Origin: Granulosicoccus sp036478565
GTDB lineage: Bacteria; Pseudomonadota; Gammaproteobacteria; Granulosicoccales; Granulosicoccaceae
Reading direction: 5' to 3'
Assembly (NCBI GenBank): GCA_965224525.1
Contig: OZ245050.1
Coordinates: forward strand, 4,464,001-4,528,000
Length of the DNA: 64,000 bases
In this document: piece after piece, positions 8,482-15,711 of the stretch
Numbering within the stretch: position 1 is the stretch's first letter
How the letters are laid out: each line of letters begins with the position of its first letter
Translations under genes and position numbers: made by a program
Notes under the pieces: model-generated
The model's database searches: none
Told to the model about the DNA's origin: nothing
The model's input: only the letters and a program-made list of their open reading frames with translations

Positions 8482-9846
8482 ATGAGTAAAAAACCTTCGG
8501 GCGATAACTGGTCACGTCGAGATGTGCTCAAAGCGAGTGCAGCATCGGCAGCCATTACCGGCGCACCACTATTTTTCAGCCGTAATGCATTTGGTGCCGA
8601 TTTTCTGAACAACCCGGGCGATAGCGGTACTGTAACGCTGGGTTTCAATGTGCCTCAGTCTGGTGCTTATGCGGACGAAGGTGCCGATGAGCTGCGCGCC
8701 TACAAACTGGCCGTTAAACACCTCAATGGCGAGGGTGACGGCGGCATGATGAACACATTCAAGCCCAGCGCATTGAAAGGCAACGGTATTCTCGGTAAAA
8801 AGGTCGAGTACGTTACCGGCGATACGCAGACAAAATCGGATGCCGCCCGCGCTTCCGCCAAACGCATGGTTGAGAAAGACGGTGCGGTCATGATTACCGG
8901 CGGTTCATCATCCGGTGTGGCGATCGCAGTGCAGGGTCTTTGCCAGGAGGCCGGAGTCATCTTTATGGCCGGTCTGACACACTCCAATGACACAACCGGT
9001 AAAGACAAAAAAGCCAATGGCTTCCGGCACTTTTTCAATGCCTATATGTCTGGCGCCGCGCTGGGCCCGGTTCTTGAGAAAGCCTATGGTAAAGAGCGCA
9101 ATACATACCATCTGACGGCTGATTACACTTGGGGCTGGACACAGGAAGAGTCGATTGTTGCATCTACCGAAGCGATTGGCTGGAAGACCGGTACCAAAGT
9201 CAAGACACCGGTTGGTGCGGGCGACTTCAGTCAGTACATCACGCCTATTCTAAACTCCGGTGCGGATACCTTGATCCTGAATCACTACGGCAAGGACATG
9301 ATCAACTCTCTGACGCAGGCGATCCAGTTCGGTTTGAAAGACAAGCAGGTTAATGGTCAGGACTTTGTCATTGTCGTGCCACTGTATTCGCGTCTGATGG
9401 CGCAGGGCGCCGGTGATAATGTCAAAGGTATTTACGGCTCCACCAACTGGCACTGGTCGCTGCAGGATGCGGGCAGCCAGGCATTCGTCAAGTCTTTCGG
9501 TCAGGAGTATGGATTCCCGCCTTCACAGGCTGCACACACGTGTTATGTGCAAACACTGCTGTATGCAGATGCTTGTGAGCGAGCTGGAACGTTTGAGCCC
9601 TGCCAGGTTGGTAAGGCCCTGGAAGGCTTTTCGTTTGATGGTATGGGTAATGGTCCAACCGAGTATCGTGCCGAAGATCACCAGTGCTTTAAAGATGTAC
9701 TGGTTGTGAAAGGCAAGGACAACCCATCCTCGCAATTTGACCTGCTGGAGGTGGTTGAAGTGACTCCGCGGGCACAGGTTGAATACCCGGTCGATCATCC
9801 GATGTTTGCCGGTGGAGATCTGGGCAGTTGTAACAACGGCGCCTGA
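8482..9846 (+). CDS. Periplasmic binding protein of a branched-chain amino acid/amide ABC importer (Tat-exported)
   Basis: 454 aa. The N-terminus carries a twin-arginine signal, SRRDVLKA, with a hydrophobic stretch ending NAFGA at about residue 38. The mature part is a type I periplasmic-binding fold: FNVPQSGAYADEG, GDTQTKSDAARASAKRMVE, GGSSSGVAIA and a C-terminal lobe with YVQTLLYADA. Ligands of this family include branched-chain amino acids, urea, amides and other small molecules; the ligand here is unknown. AGGAGA precedes the ATG. Tat export suggests folding before secretion, which is seen in several proteins of this subfamily. It is the first gene of the five-gene importer and is separated from the permease genes by strong hairpins. 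Confidence 0.88.
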   Translation: MSKKPSGDNWSRRDVLKASAASAAITGAPLFFSRNAFGADFLNNPGDSGTVTLGFNVPQSGAYADEGADELRAYKLAVKHLNGEGDGGMMNTFKPSALKGNGILGKKVEYVTGDTQTKSDAARASAKRMVEKDGAVMITGGSSSGVAIAVQGLCQEAGVIFMAGLTHSNDTTGKDKKANGFRHFFNAYMSGAALGPVLEKAYGKERNTYHLTADYTWGWTQEESIVASTEAIGWKTGTKVKTPVGAGDFSQYITPILNSGADTLILNHYGKDMINSLTQAIQFGLKDKQVNGQDFVIVVPLYSRLMAQGAGDNVKGIYGSTNWHWSLQDAGSQAFVKSFGQEYGFPPSQAAHTCYVQTLLYADACERAGTFEPCQVGKALEGFSFDGMGNGPTEYRAEDHQCFKDVLVVKGKDNPSSQFDLLEVVEVTPRAQVEYPVDHPMFAGGDLGSCNNGA

Positions 9847-9851
9847 TATTA

Positions 9852-9880
9852 AGCCTGGATTGTCATGAACCCTCCAGGCT
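9852..9880 (+). terminator. Hairpin just after the binding-protein gene
   Basis: AGCCTGGA (9852-9859) and TCCAGGCT (9873-9880) form a perfect 8-bp stem with a 13-base loop, starting 6 bases after the stop. There is no T run, so it more likely protects the upstream mRNA end than terminates alone. Confidence 0.5.
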
Positions 9881-9963
9881 GAAGTCATATGCCCGCTCGG
9901 GCTGTTACCGGCAGGCGATTTTCGCTCAAGTGCCATAACTAATTAGTTCGAGCCGGTTGTGTC

Positions 9964-10003
9964 GGCTGGTCACCGTCTGGTGACCAGCCTTCAACTTAAC
10001 TTT
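9964..10003 (+). terminator. Strong attenuator-like hairpin between binding protein and permease genes
   Basis: GGCTGGTCACC (9964-9974) and GGTGACCAGCC (9979-9989) form a perfect 11-bp stem with a 4-base loop, followed by TTCAACTTAACTTT. Partial termination or 3'-end protection here would make the binding protein more abundant than the membrane and ATPase subunits, a common need of such importers. The regulatory role is inferred. Confidence 0.65.
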
Positions 10004-10133
10004 ACCGATATTTTGCAATGGTGCATGCAGCATGTATGGCAAGCTGGTCGGTGAATAATCAGATCAGGTAGACAGGCAGATGCGAATCAGCTGTCTTGAA
10101 TTATTAACCTGAAAGGCACGGGACACCCCACAC

Positions 10134-11150
10134 GTGGACGCAATTTTTCTACAGACTCTCAATGGGCTCGACAAGGGCGGCGCCTATGCGTTGATTGCTC
10201 TTGGATTGACGCTGGTTTTTGGCACCCTGGGTGTTGTCAATTTTGCACATGGTGCAATTTTCATGCTGGGTGCATTTATAGCGGTCAGTCTAAAAAAACT
10301 GCTAACTCTTTCAACCAAGGTAAAGGATGAAAGCATTACGTTTTTTGATGCTTATAAGGAAGTACCGATACTGACAGCCAAGTTTCCGGTGATCGGCCCG
10401 TATATAGTCGATTACGCTGTGCCGCTGGCCATACTAGCGGCCATTCCGATCATGTTGCTTATCGGGCTCGTTATGGAGCGCGGACTGATTCGTCATTTTT
10501 ACAATCGACCCCACGCCGATCAGATTCTAGTGACGTTTGGTTTGGCGATTGTGCTGCAGGAGGTCATCAGACACTACTTCGGTGCCAATCCAATTCCGCA
10601 GTCAGCGCCACACGCTTTCGCGGGCAGCGCCCATATTGGTGACTGGATCGGTCTGGGTAAGAATGTGGTTTATCCGTGGTGGCGTCTGATATATATGATG
10701 TTTGCAGCATTGCTTATAGGCGGTGTCTTTGCTTTTTTGAAATTCACGACATTTGGCATGGTGGTTCGTGCCGGTATGCAGGACAGAGAAATGGTAGGTC
10801 TGCTGGGCATTAACATACAGCGGCGCTTTACCATCGTATTTGGCCTTGCCTCGGTAGTTGCCGGGCTGGCAGGTGTCATGTATGTGCCCATACTGCCACC
10901 CGATTATCAAATGGGTATGGACTTTCTGGTTTTGTCGTTTGTCGTGGTGGTCGTGGGTGGAATGGGTTCTTTGGGTGGTGCCGTGCTGGCTGGACTATTA
11001 CTTGGCATTCTGCAGTCCTTTGCATCTATGACGGAAATAAAAAGCATTGTGCCGGGCATTGACCAGATTATTATCTACCTTGTGGCAGTTATTGTGTTGT
11101 TGGTCAGGCCGCGTGGATTGATGGGCCGAAAAGGCGTGATGGAGGACTGA
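10134..11150 (+). CDS. livH: ABC importer permease LivH-type
   Basis: 338 aa starting at GTG. It is strongly hydrophobic with about eight membrane segments. The N-terminal LNGLDKGGAYALIALGLTL and VNFAHGAIFMLGA, then HYFGANPI, REMVGLLGINIQR, and VVVGGMGSLGGAVLAG are typical of LivH/UrtB permeases. It pairs with LivM to form the channel. Its last bases overlap the ATG of a 26-codon reading frame that leads to livM. The insert between the first two membrane segments (KVKDESITFFDAYKEV) is longer than in E. coli LivH and is typical of the amide/urea-like branch. Confidence 0.87.
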   Translation: MDAIFLQTLNGLDKGGAYALIALGLTLVFGTLGVVNFAHGAIFMLGAFIAVSLKKLLTLSTKVKDESITFFDAYKEVPILTAKFPVIGPYIVDYAVPLAILAAIPIMLLIGLVMERGLIRHFYNRPHADQILVTFGLAIVLQEVIRHYFGANPIPQSAPHAFAGSAHIGDWIGLGKNVVYPWWRLIYMMFAALLIGGVFAFLKFTTFGMVVRAGMQDREMVGLLGINIQRRFTIVFGLASVVAGLAGVMYVPILPPDYQMGMDFLVLSFVVVVVGGMGSLGGAVLAGLLLGILQSFASMTEIKSIVPGIDQIIIYLVAVIVLLVRPRGLMGRKGVMED

Positions 11151-11230
11151 TGAGCATCTTTGAATTGGGGATATTGTCCCCGACATGTTTATCGATTTGC
11201 TCTTTGGGCCGTACCAGGGGCACCCTATAG
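11150..11230 (+). CDS. Possible 26-residue coupled leader peptide between livH and livM
   Basis: An ATG at 11150 overlaps the livH stop (ATGA) and has GGAGG 4 bases before it. The frame runs 26 codons (MSIFELGILSPTCLSICSLG and six more residues) and stops at 11228-11230, one base before the livM ATG at 11232. The livM start itself has no good ribosome site. Translation of this small frame could therefore deliver ribosomes to livM. The alternative is that livM originally began here and a one-base frameshift has separated its first residues. Confidence 0.35.
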   Translation: MSIFELGILSPTCLSICSLGRTRGTL

Positions 11231-11231
11231 C

Positions 11232-12371
11232 ATGAAGTCATCATCTCCTCTATCCGATTGGGTACTGTTTGTTGCGTTTGCTGCGGCGGTGTTAAGCATG
11301 CCGTATTGGCTGGCGCCATTCGGTGCCAACTATCCAGATTTGATGCAAAAATTTGCCATCTTTGGCGTGTTTGCAATCGGCTTTAATATTCTGTTTGGCC
11401 TGACGGGGTATTTGTCGTTCGGCCATGCAGCATTTCTGGGTGTCGGCTCCTATGTGGCAGTCTGGTCGTTCAAGTTGCTGACCATGAATGTACTGCCGGC
11501 TGTTGTCTTCAGTGTTCTGGTCGCAGGTGTCTTTGCTTATCTCATCGGCTTTATAAGCTTGCGTCGGTCCGGCATCTATTTCTCGATACTGACCTTGGCG
11601 TTTGCGCAAATGTCGTACAACCTGGCGTACTCGGTTCTGACACCGATCACCAACGGTGAGACCGGTTTGCAGATTCGTTCGTCGCGTGATCCACGAATGC
11701 TGGACGAATTGTTTGGTATCAGCACCGGGCGAACTAATCTGTTTGGTATCAAGATGAGCGGAATGTCGGGGTTCTATTTTTGTGCGGTTGTATTGATCAT
11801 TGCATTTTTTATTGCAATGCGAATTACTCGCTCACCATTCGGCATGATGCTCAAGGCCATCAAGTCCAACCAGACCCGTATGAGCTATACCGGGTTCAAT
11901 ACTCGGCCCTATCTCCTTTGGGCGTTCGTCATATCGGGCATGTACGCCGGGCTTGCAGGCGGCATGATGGCAGTAACTGATCCGCTCGCCGGCGCGGAGC
12001 GCATGCAGTGGACTGCCTCGGGTGAGGTGGTGTTGATGACCATTCTCGGCGGAGCCGGTACGTTAGTCGGCCCAGTGCTGGGTGCTTCCCTGATCAAATA
12101 TTTCGAGAATATTTTTTCATCGTTTAATGATCGTGATTTACATCAGTTTTTCTCTGCTTTGCCAGATGGTTTGGAAAATGCACTTGTATCCATAGCCGGT
12201 ATGTTTGTTGGTGAAGGGTGGCACTTGACCCTGGGCTTGCTGTTTATGGCCGTGGTCATCTTTCTGCCAGGCGGCATCATGGAAGGCTTTGGTCGAATTG
12301 TCGGGTTGTTCTCCCGTCGCAAGAGTCAGTCGAGCGCTGTTTCTTCGGCATCGACGCAACAGCAACAATAG
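11232..12371 (+). CDS. livM: ABC importer permease LivM-type
   Basis: 379 aa from the ATG at 11232 (MKSSSPLSDWVLF). A longer frame from a TTG at 11160 is less likely because its first 24 residues do not look like membrane protein. About nine membrane segments are visible. Family motifs: FGLTGYLSFGHAAFLGVGSY, SLRRSGIYFSILTLAFAQM, GMMLKAIKSNQTRM and MTILGGAGTLVGPVLGA. It forms the transmembrane channel with LivH. The C-terminal tail is Ser/Gln-rich (SQSSAVSSASTQQQQ). Its stop lies 14 bp before the livG start. Confidence 0.87.
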   Translation: MKSSSPLSDWVLFVAFAAAVLSMPYWLAPFGANYPDLMQKFAIFGVFAIGFNILFGLTGYLSFGHAAFLGVGSYVAVWSFKLLTMNVLPAVVFSVLVAGVFAYLIGFISLRRSGIYFSILTLAFAQMSYNLAYSVLTPITNGETGLQIRSSRDPRMLDELFGISTGRTNLFGIKMSGMSGFYFCAVVLIIAFFIAMRITRSPFGMMLKAIKSNQTRMSYTGFNTRPYLLWAFVISGMYAGLAGGMMAVTDPLAGAERMQWTASGEVVLMTILGGAGTLVGPVLGASLIKYFENIFSSFNDRDLHQFFSALPDGLENALVSIAGMFVGEGWHLTLGLLFMAVVIFLPGGIMEGFGRIVGLFSRRKSQSSAVSSASTQQQQ

Positions 12372-12385
12372 ACGAGGAAACTATC

Positions 12386-13147
12386 GTGGAAAATGTTGTT
12401 CTGCATGTTGCTGATGTGCACAAAAGTTTTGCCGGTTTGCATGCGCTGAGCGATATAGACCTATCGGTCAGAGAAGGTGAGACGCACGCCATTATTGGCC
12501 CTAATGGCGCCGGGAAATCCACATTGCTCAATGTATGTATCGGGCGCTTGAAGCCCGATTCGGGTCATGTCATGTTTGATGGTGAAAACCTTACCGGCAA
12601 ACGCCCGCACGAGATAAACCAGTTGGGTGTGGTACGGGTATTTCAGACGCCAGAGATATTTCCGGAGCTGAGTTTGCTGGAGAATGTCATGGTGCCGATT
12701 CTTGCCAAGCGTGACGGCGCTTTTAAACTGAACTGGTTTCGTCGCTTTTCCAGTGAGAACGCGGTGCGAGAGCAGGCTGAAAGTGTGCTGAGTGATATGG
12801 GCCTGGAAGCGCTGATCGGACATGAAGCCAGTAGTTTGTCACGTGGCGACAAACGCCGCCTGGAACTTGCTATGGGTCTGGCACAGAAACCACGACTATT
12901 GCTGCTGGATGAGCCAACTGCGGGCATGGCCCGGCACGACACAAACGCAACGATTGATCTGCTGAAGCGTATCAAGGCGGGGGGTATGACCAAGGTTATA
13001 ATCGAGCATGACATGCACGTGGTGTTTAGTCTCGCCGACCGGATATCTGTACTGGCTGGCGGTCGTATAATCTGTCAAGGAACGCCGGATGAGGTCAAGT
13101 CGGACCCGCGCGTCAAGGAAGCGTATCTTGGCGAGGAGCAGGTGTAA
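12386..13147 (+). CDS. livG: ABC importer ATPase LivG-type
   Basis: 253 aa from the GTG at 12386, preceded by GAGGAAA. The longer frame from 12218 overlaps livM and is rejected. Walker A is GPNGAGKST (38-46), Walker B is RLLLLDEPTAGM, and the H-loop is IIEHDMHVVF. The signature motif is LSRGDKRRLELA in place of the canonical LSGGQ; a charged form close to this is usual for LivG proteins. The stop overlaps the livF start (TAATG), so the two ATPases are translationally coupled. Confidence 0.88.
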   Translation: MENVVLHVADVHKSFAGLHALSDIDLSVREGETHAIIGPNGAGKSTLLNVCIGRLKPDSGHVMFDGENLTGKRPHEINQLGVVRVFQTPEIFPELSLLENVMVPILAKRDGAFKLNWFRRFSSENAVREQAESVLSDMGLEALIGHEASSLSRGDKRRLELAMGLAQKPRLLLLDEPTAGMARHDTNATIDLLKRIKAGGMTKVIIEHDMHVVFSLADRISVLAGGRIICQGTPDEVKSDPRVKEAYLGEEQV

Positions 13148-13890
13148 TGAGTGTAAAAACACATTTCCCGGAAACACCCGCATCGAACAGCTATTTCAGT
13201 GTTGAGAATCTGAAGGCCTACTATGGCGACAGCTATATCGTGCAAGGTATATCGTTCTCGGTTAACGAAGGCGAGATTGTTGCGTTGCTGGGCAGAAACG
13301 GTGCGGGCAAAACATCCACTTTGCGCGCTATAGCAAGGGCCGCAGAGCCCGAACTGCGCGAAGGCGGGGTTTGGCTCGGTGGTGCATCATTGCACGACAA
13401 ACAGGACTATCAAGCTGCTCACGCTGGTGTCCAGCTGGTGCCTGAAGATCGCCGCATTATCGCTGGCCTGACGGTTGAAGAAAATCTGGATCTGGCACGT
13501 ATCGAAGGCGATTCTGGCTGGACTTATGAGCGTATTTACGAATTGTTCCCGCGCTTGAAAGAGCGCCGTAAGCAGGAAGGCATCACACTGTCGGGCGGTG
13601 AGCAACAAATGCTGGCCATTGCCCGAGCCCTGTCACGAGATATCAAACTGCTATTGCTGGACGAACCCTATGAGGGGCTGGCTCCTGTCGTACGGCACGA
13701 CATCGAACGGGCACTGATTGAGGTCAAGGAGCATGGTATTACCACCATCCTGGTCGAACAAAACGCCGTTGCTGCGCTAAAACTGGCCGACAGTGCCTTG
13801 ATTCTCGACACCGGCGAAATCGTCTTCGACGGCACCGCCGAAGAAGTCCTGCACAACGAAACCCTTCGCCACGAATACCTCGCTATTTAG
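13147..13890 (+). CDS. livF: ABC importer ATPase LivF-type
   Basis: 247 aa. Walker A GRNGAGKTS (49-57), Q-loop VQLVPEDRRI (typical LivF wording), signature LSGGEQQML, Walker B LLLLDEPYEGLAP and H-loop ILVEQNAVAALKLAD. It powers the importer as the partner of LivG. It is the last gene of the operon. The stop codon lies inside an 8-bp direct duplication (CTATTTAG at 13883-13890 and 13891-13898), whose second copy runs directly into a REP sequence. Confidence 0.9.
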   Translation: MSVKTHFPETPASNSYFSVENLKAYYGDSYIVQGISFSVNEGEIVALLGRNGAGKTSTLRAIARAAEPELREGGVWLGGASLHDKQDYQAAHAGVQLVPEDRRIIAGLTVEENLDLARIEGDSGWTYERIYELFPRLKERRKQEGITLSGGEQQMLAIARALSRDIKLLLLDEPYEGLAPVVRHDIERALIEVKEHGITTILVEQNAVAALKLADSALILDTGEIVFDGTAEEVLHNETLRHEYLAI

Positions 13891-13897
13891 CTATTTA

Positions 13898-13928
13898 GGG
13901 GTCGGACCATGGTAAGCTATTGAAATAA
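13898..13928 (+). repeat. Solo REP sequence of the RAYT family, directly after livF
   Basis: GGGGTCGGACC at 13898-13908 is followed by AT, GGTAA, GCTA and TTGA. The same order (11-mer, two bases, NGTAA/G, four bases, TTGA/TTAA) occurs at 55499, 62310 and 62351 and, inverted, at 55793 and 63803. The 8-bp duplication CTATTTAG ends in its first base. No inverted partner is seen nearby. Confidence 0.7.
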
Positions 13929-14092
13929 AAGAATATAACTGGTCAAGCAAGGTCGTTTCAGCGCTTAAATAGCATTTTTTACCAGAATAAAGCAGCAATT
14001 AGTACGATGACAGACTGTGATAAATCCGGAAAGCATAGCGTTTCGGTGTGTCGATTGCATTACATGGGTCTTTCGATTGGAAATACCTGTTC

Positions 14093-14620
14093 ATGCTCAC
14101 GCGTCCAGCCTTGTTGTTTGTAGTTGGCTTTGCCAGCCTGCTTGGCGGTTGTTCTGATAGCAGTAGCGCTGATGAGAATTCGCTTGGCGTGAATTCGCTC
14201 GTCAATCAGGTTCAACAGATTCCCGAATTGGCGGTTGCCACCAGCGGTATTGACGAACCATTCAATGACCTGTCACCCATAGAAATACACGGTTTATGGG
14301 ATTTCAGCCAGGATTATAGCGATGGTTTGCTCAATGTCCGCTATATTGAAGTGACTGAGGCGGGCACTTGGCGTGTCTGGGACTATCAGGGTGATACCTA
14401 TGATCAGGGCGATAATTGTTTCTTTTCCAATGACTCGACCTTTAAGAGGACTGGAGGCTCGGAATACCGTCTAACCGATGGAGAGGCTGTGCTTGATATT
14501 TCAGCAACAGTGGCTCCTGGTGGGCTCATCCTAAAGTTTGACAATGGCAGAAGCCTGCGTTTACCGAAGGTAGACACACTGTCGCCGGTTGACTTTAACC
14601 GTTGTGATCAAGTTGGTTGA
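14093..14620 (+). CDS. Small lipoprotein of unknown function (paralogue of the 43485-44009 product)
   Basis: 175 aa from the ATG at 14093. A lipoprotein signal peptide ends in the lipobox LLGGC, giving a lipidated cysteine at about residue 20. The frame extends upstream to 14048, but that start would place charged residues before the signal. The mature domain has GLWDFSQDYSDGL, TWRVWDYQGDTYDQGDNCFF, a beta-rich middle and a final FNRCDQ. The pattern G-x-W, DY/DF, Q-x-x-DNC-F/Y-F, then alternating beta strands and a last cysteine is shared with the 43485 lipoprotein. The two conserved cysteines could form a disulfide. Not a family I can name. Confidence 0.72.
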   Translation: MLTRPALLFVVGFASLLGGCSDSSSADENSLGVNSLVNQVQQIPELAVATSGIDEPFNDLSPIEIHGLWDFSQDYSDGLLNVRYIEVTEAGTWRVWDYQGDTYDQGDNCFFSNDSTFKRTGGSEYRLTDGEAVLDISATVAPGGLILKFDNGRSLRLPKVDTLSPVDFNRCDQVG

Positions 14621-14675
14621 AGACTCGTAAAATGATGTCGATGCGATGTAACTGATCTTTGGATTGAAGCCCTTC

Positions 14676-14837
14676 TAGTGTAGTGCAACACTCAAACACC
14701 ACATTCAGATCCGCCCACAAGCAGCTCCGCTGCGTTGCCGTTCTTGCAAAGGTGACCTACATTCGCTTCGAACAGCGCCTTGCTGAGCCACTTGTGAACA
14801 AATCTGATTTGTGCCATTTGAATGTTGCACTACACAA
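14676..14837. repeat. 162-bp long imperfect palindrome (MITE-like), copy 1
   Basis: The ends TAGTGTAGTGCAACACTCAA (14676-) and TTGAATGTTGCACTACACAA (-14837) are inverted, 19 of 21 bases matching. The match continues inward less perfectly (CACATTCAGATCCGCCCACAAG against the complement of CTTGTGAACAAATCTGATTTGTG). About 85 bp of it also align with 50661-50745. It lies between the lipoprotein and hydrolase genes, which converge here. No coding potential is evident. Confidence 0.65.
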
Positions 14838-14906
14838 GTACAATTCAGTAGATAGCACTATCCAGTCAGGCTCCGCACTGGCTTTGCGACGGGTTGAGAT
14901 CAGCGG

Positions 14907-15644
14907 CTAAGGGACAATGAGTTTTTCAAGAATAGTTGCAAATTCCGCTGGATTATCAAGCATCATCAGATGCCCCGAGTTTGGTATCAAGGTGTAGCTG
15001 CTTGCATGTTCTCTCAGAACAGGAGAAACATCCCAGTCTTCGGCGGAGTGCTCACCTGCGACAAAATGAACGGCCAGATCTGCCCTCTGTACAAGCGTAT
15101 TGAGATTATCCCTGTAGCTGTCTGGTGTTGTCGCAGCAACAACCGCAGCCGCCTGGTTCCTGATGGTCTCAGCCGGCTGGTTGCTCAGCCAGTCGTTCGC
15201 CACTTCGATTGCCCACGGTGTTGCTTTCACGCCAGCTCTTGCAAGCCAGGTTGCAATGTTTTTCTGATATTCCGTAATCAGATTTTCCGTGTATGCCAGT
15301 GGTTTTTTGGCGATATCCGCTGACCAAAATGCGTCATTCAAGCTAATGTTTCCCTCTACGCTGATGAGCGTCTGGACCAGCCCTGGATGCCGCAAGGCAA
15401 GCTGGGCTGCAACCGCTCCGCCAACAGAGTGACCTGCAACAGCGGCGGATTGAATTCCTGATTGTTTCATTTGAGCGGCTACGTGGTCGGCTTGCTGATC
15501 GATACTCGCCTGTTCCGCTGATTGGTGCCGGAACTGGCCATAGCCAATCAGGTCGATTGGCAATACGGCTGCGCTTGAGAAGGCAGCCTGTAGTTTTGGC
15601 ATTCTCAAATGACCAATCAAGCCGTGAATTAATACAAGGTTCAC
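14907..15644 (-). CDS. Alpha/beta hydrolase
   Basis: 245 aa starting at GTG. The oxyanion region is LIHGLIGH (4-11), the nucleophile elbow is AGHSVGGAVAAQL with the catalytic serine near residue 71, the acid is probably in AGEHSAEDWDV and the histidine in NSGHLMMLDNP. This is the standard hydrolase triad layout without a signal peptide. The substrate is unknown: esterase, lactonase and C-C hydrolase all fit. The yhaN gene lies upstream on the same strand, 67 bp away. Confidence 0.82.
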   Translation of the reverse strand: MNLVLIHGLIGHLRMPKLQAAFSSAAVLPIDLIGYGQFRHQSAEQASIDQQADHVAAQMKQSGIQSAAVAGHSVGGAVAAQLALRHPGLVQTLISVEGNISLNDAFWSADIAKKPLAYTENLITEYQKNIATWLARAGVKATPWAIEVANDWLSNQPAETIRNQAAAVVAATTPDSYRDNLNTLVQRADLAVHFVAGEHSAEDWDVSPVLREHASSYTLIPNSGHLMMLDNPAEFATILEKLIVP

Positions 15645-15711
15645 CTGATTTTCCCGTTGTTCCGCCTACCTTGAATAGTGGCTGTTGCAAATACCTATCA
15701 AGCTTAAGGTT

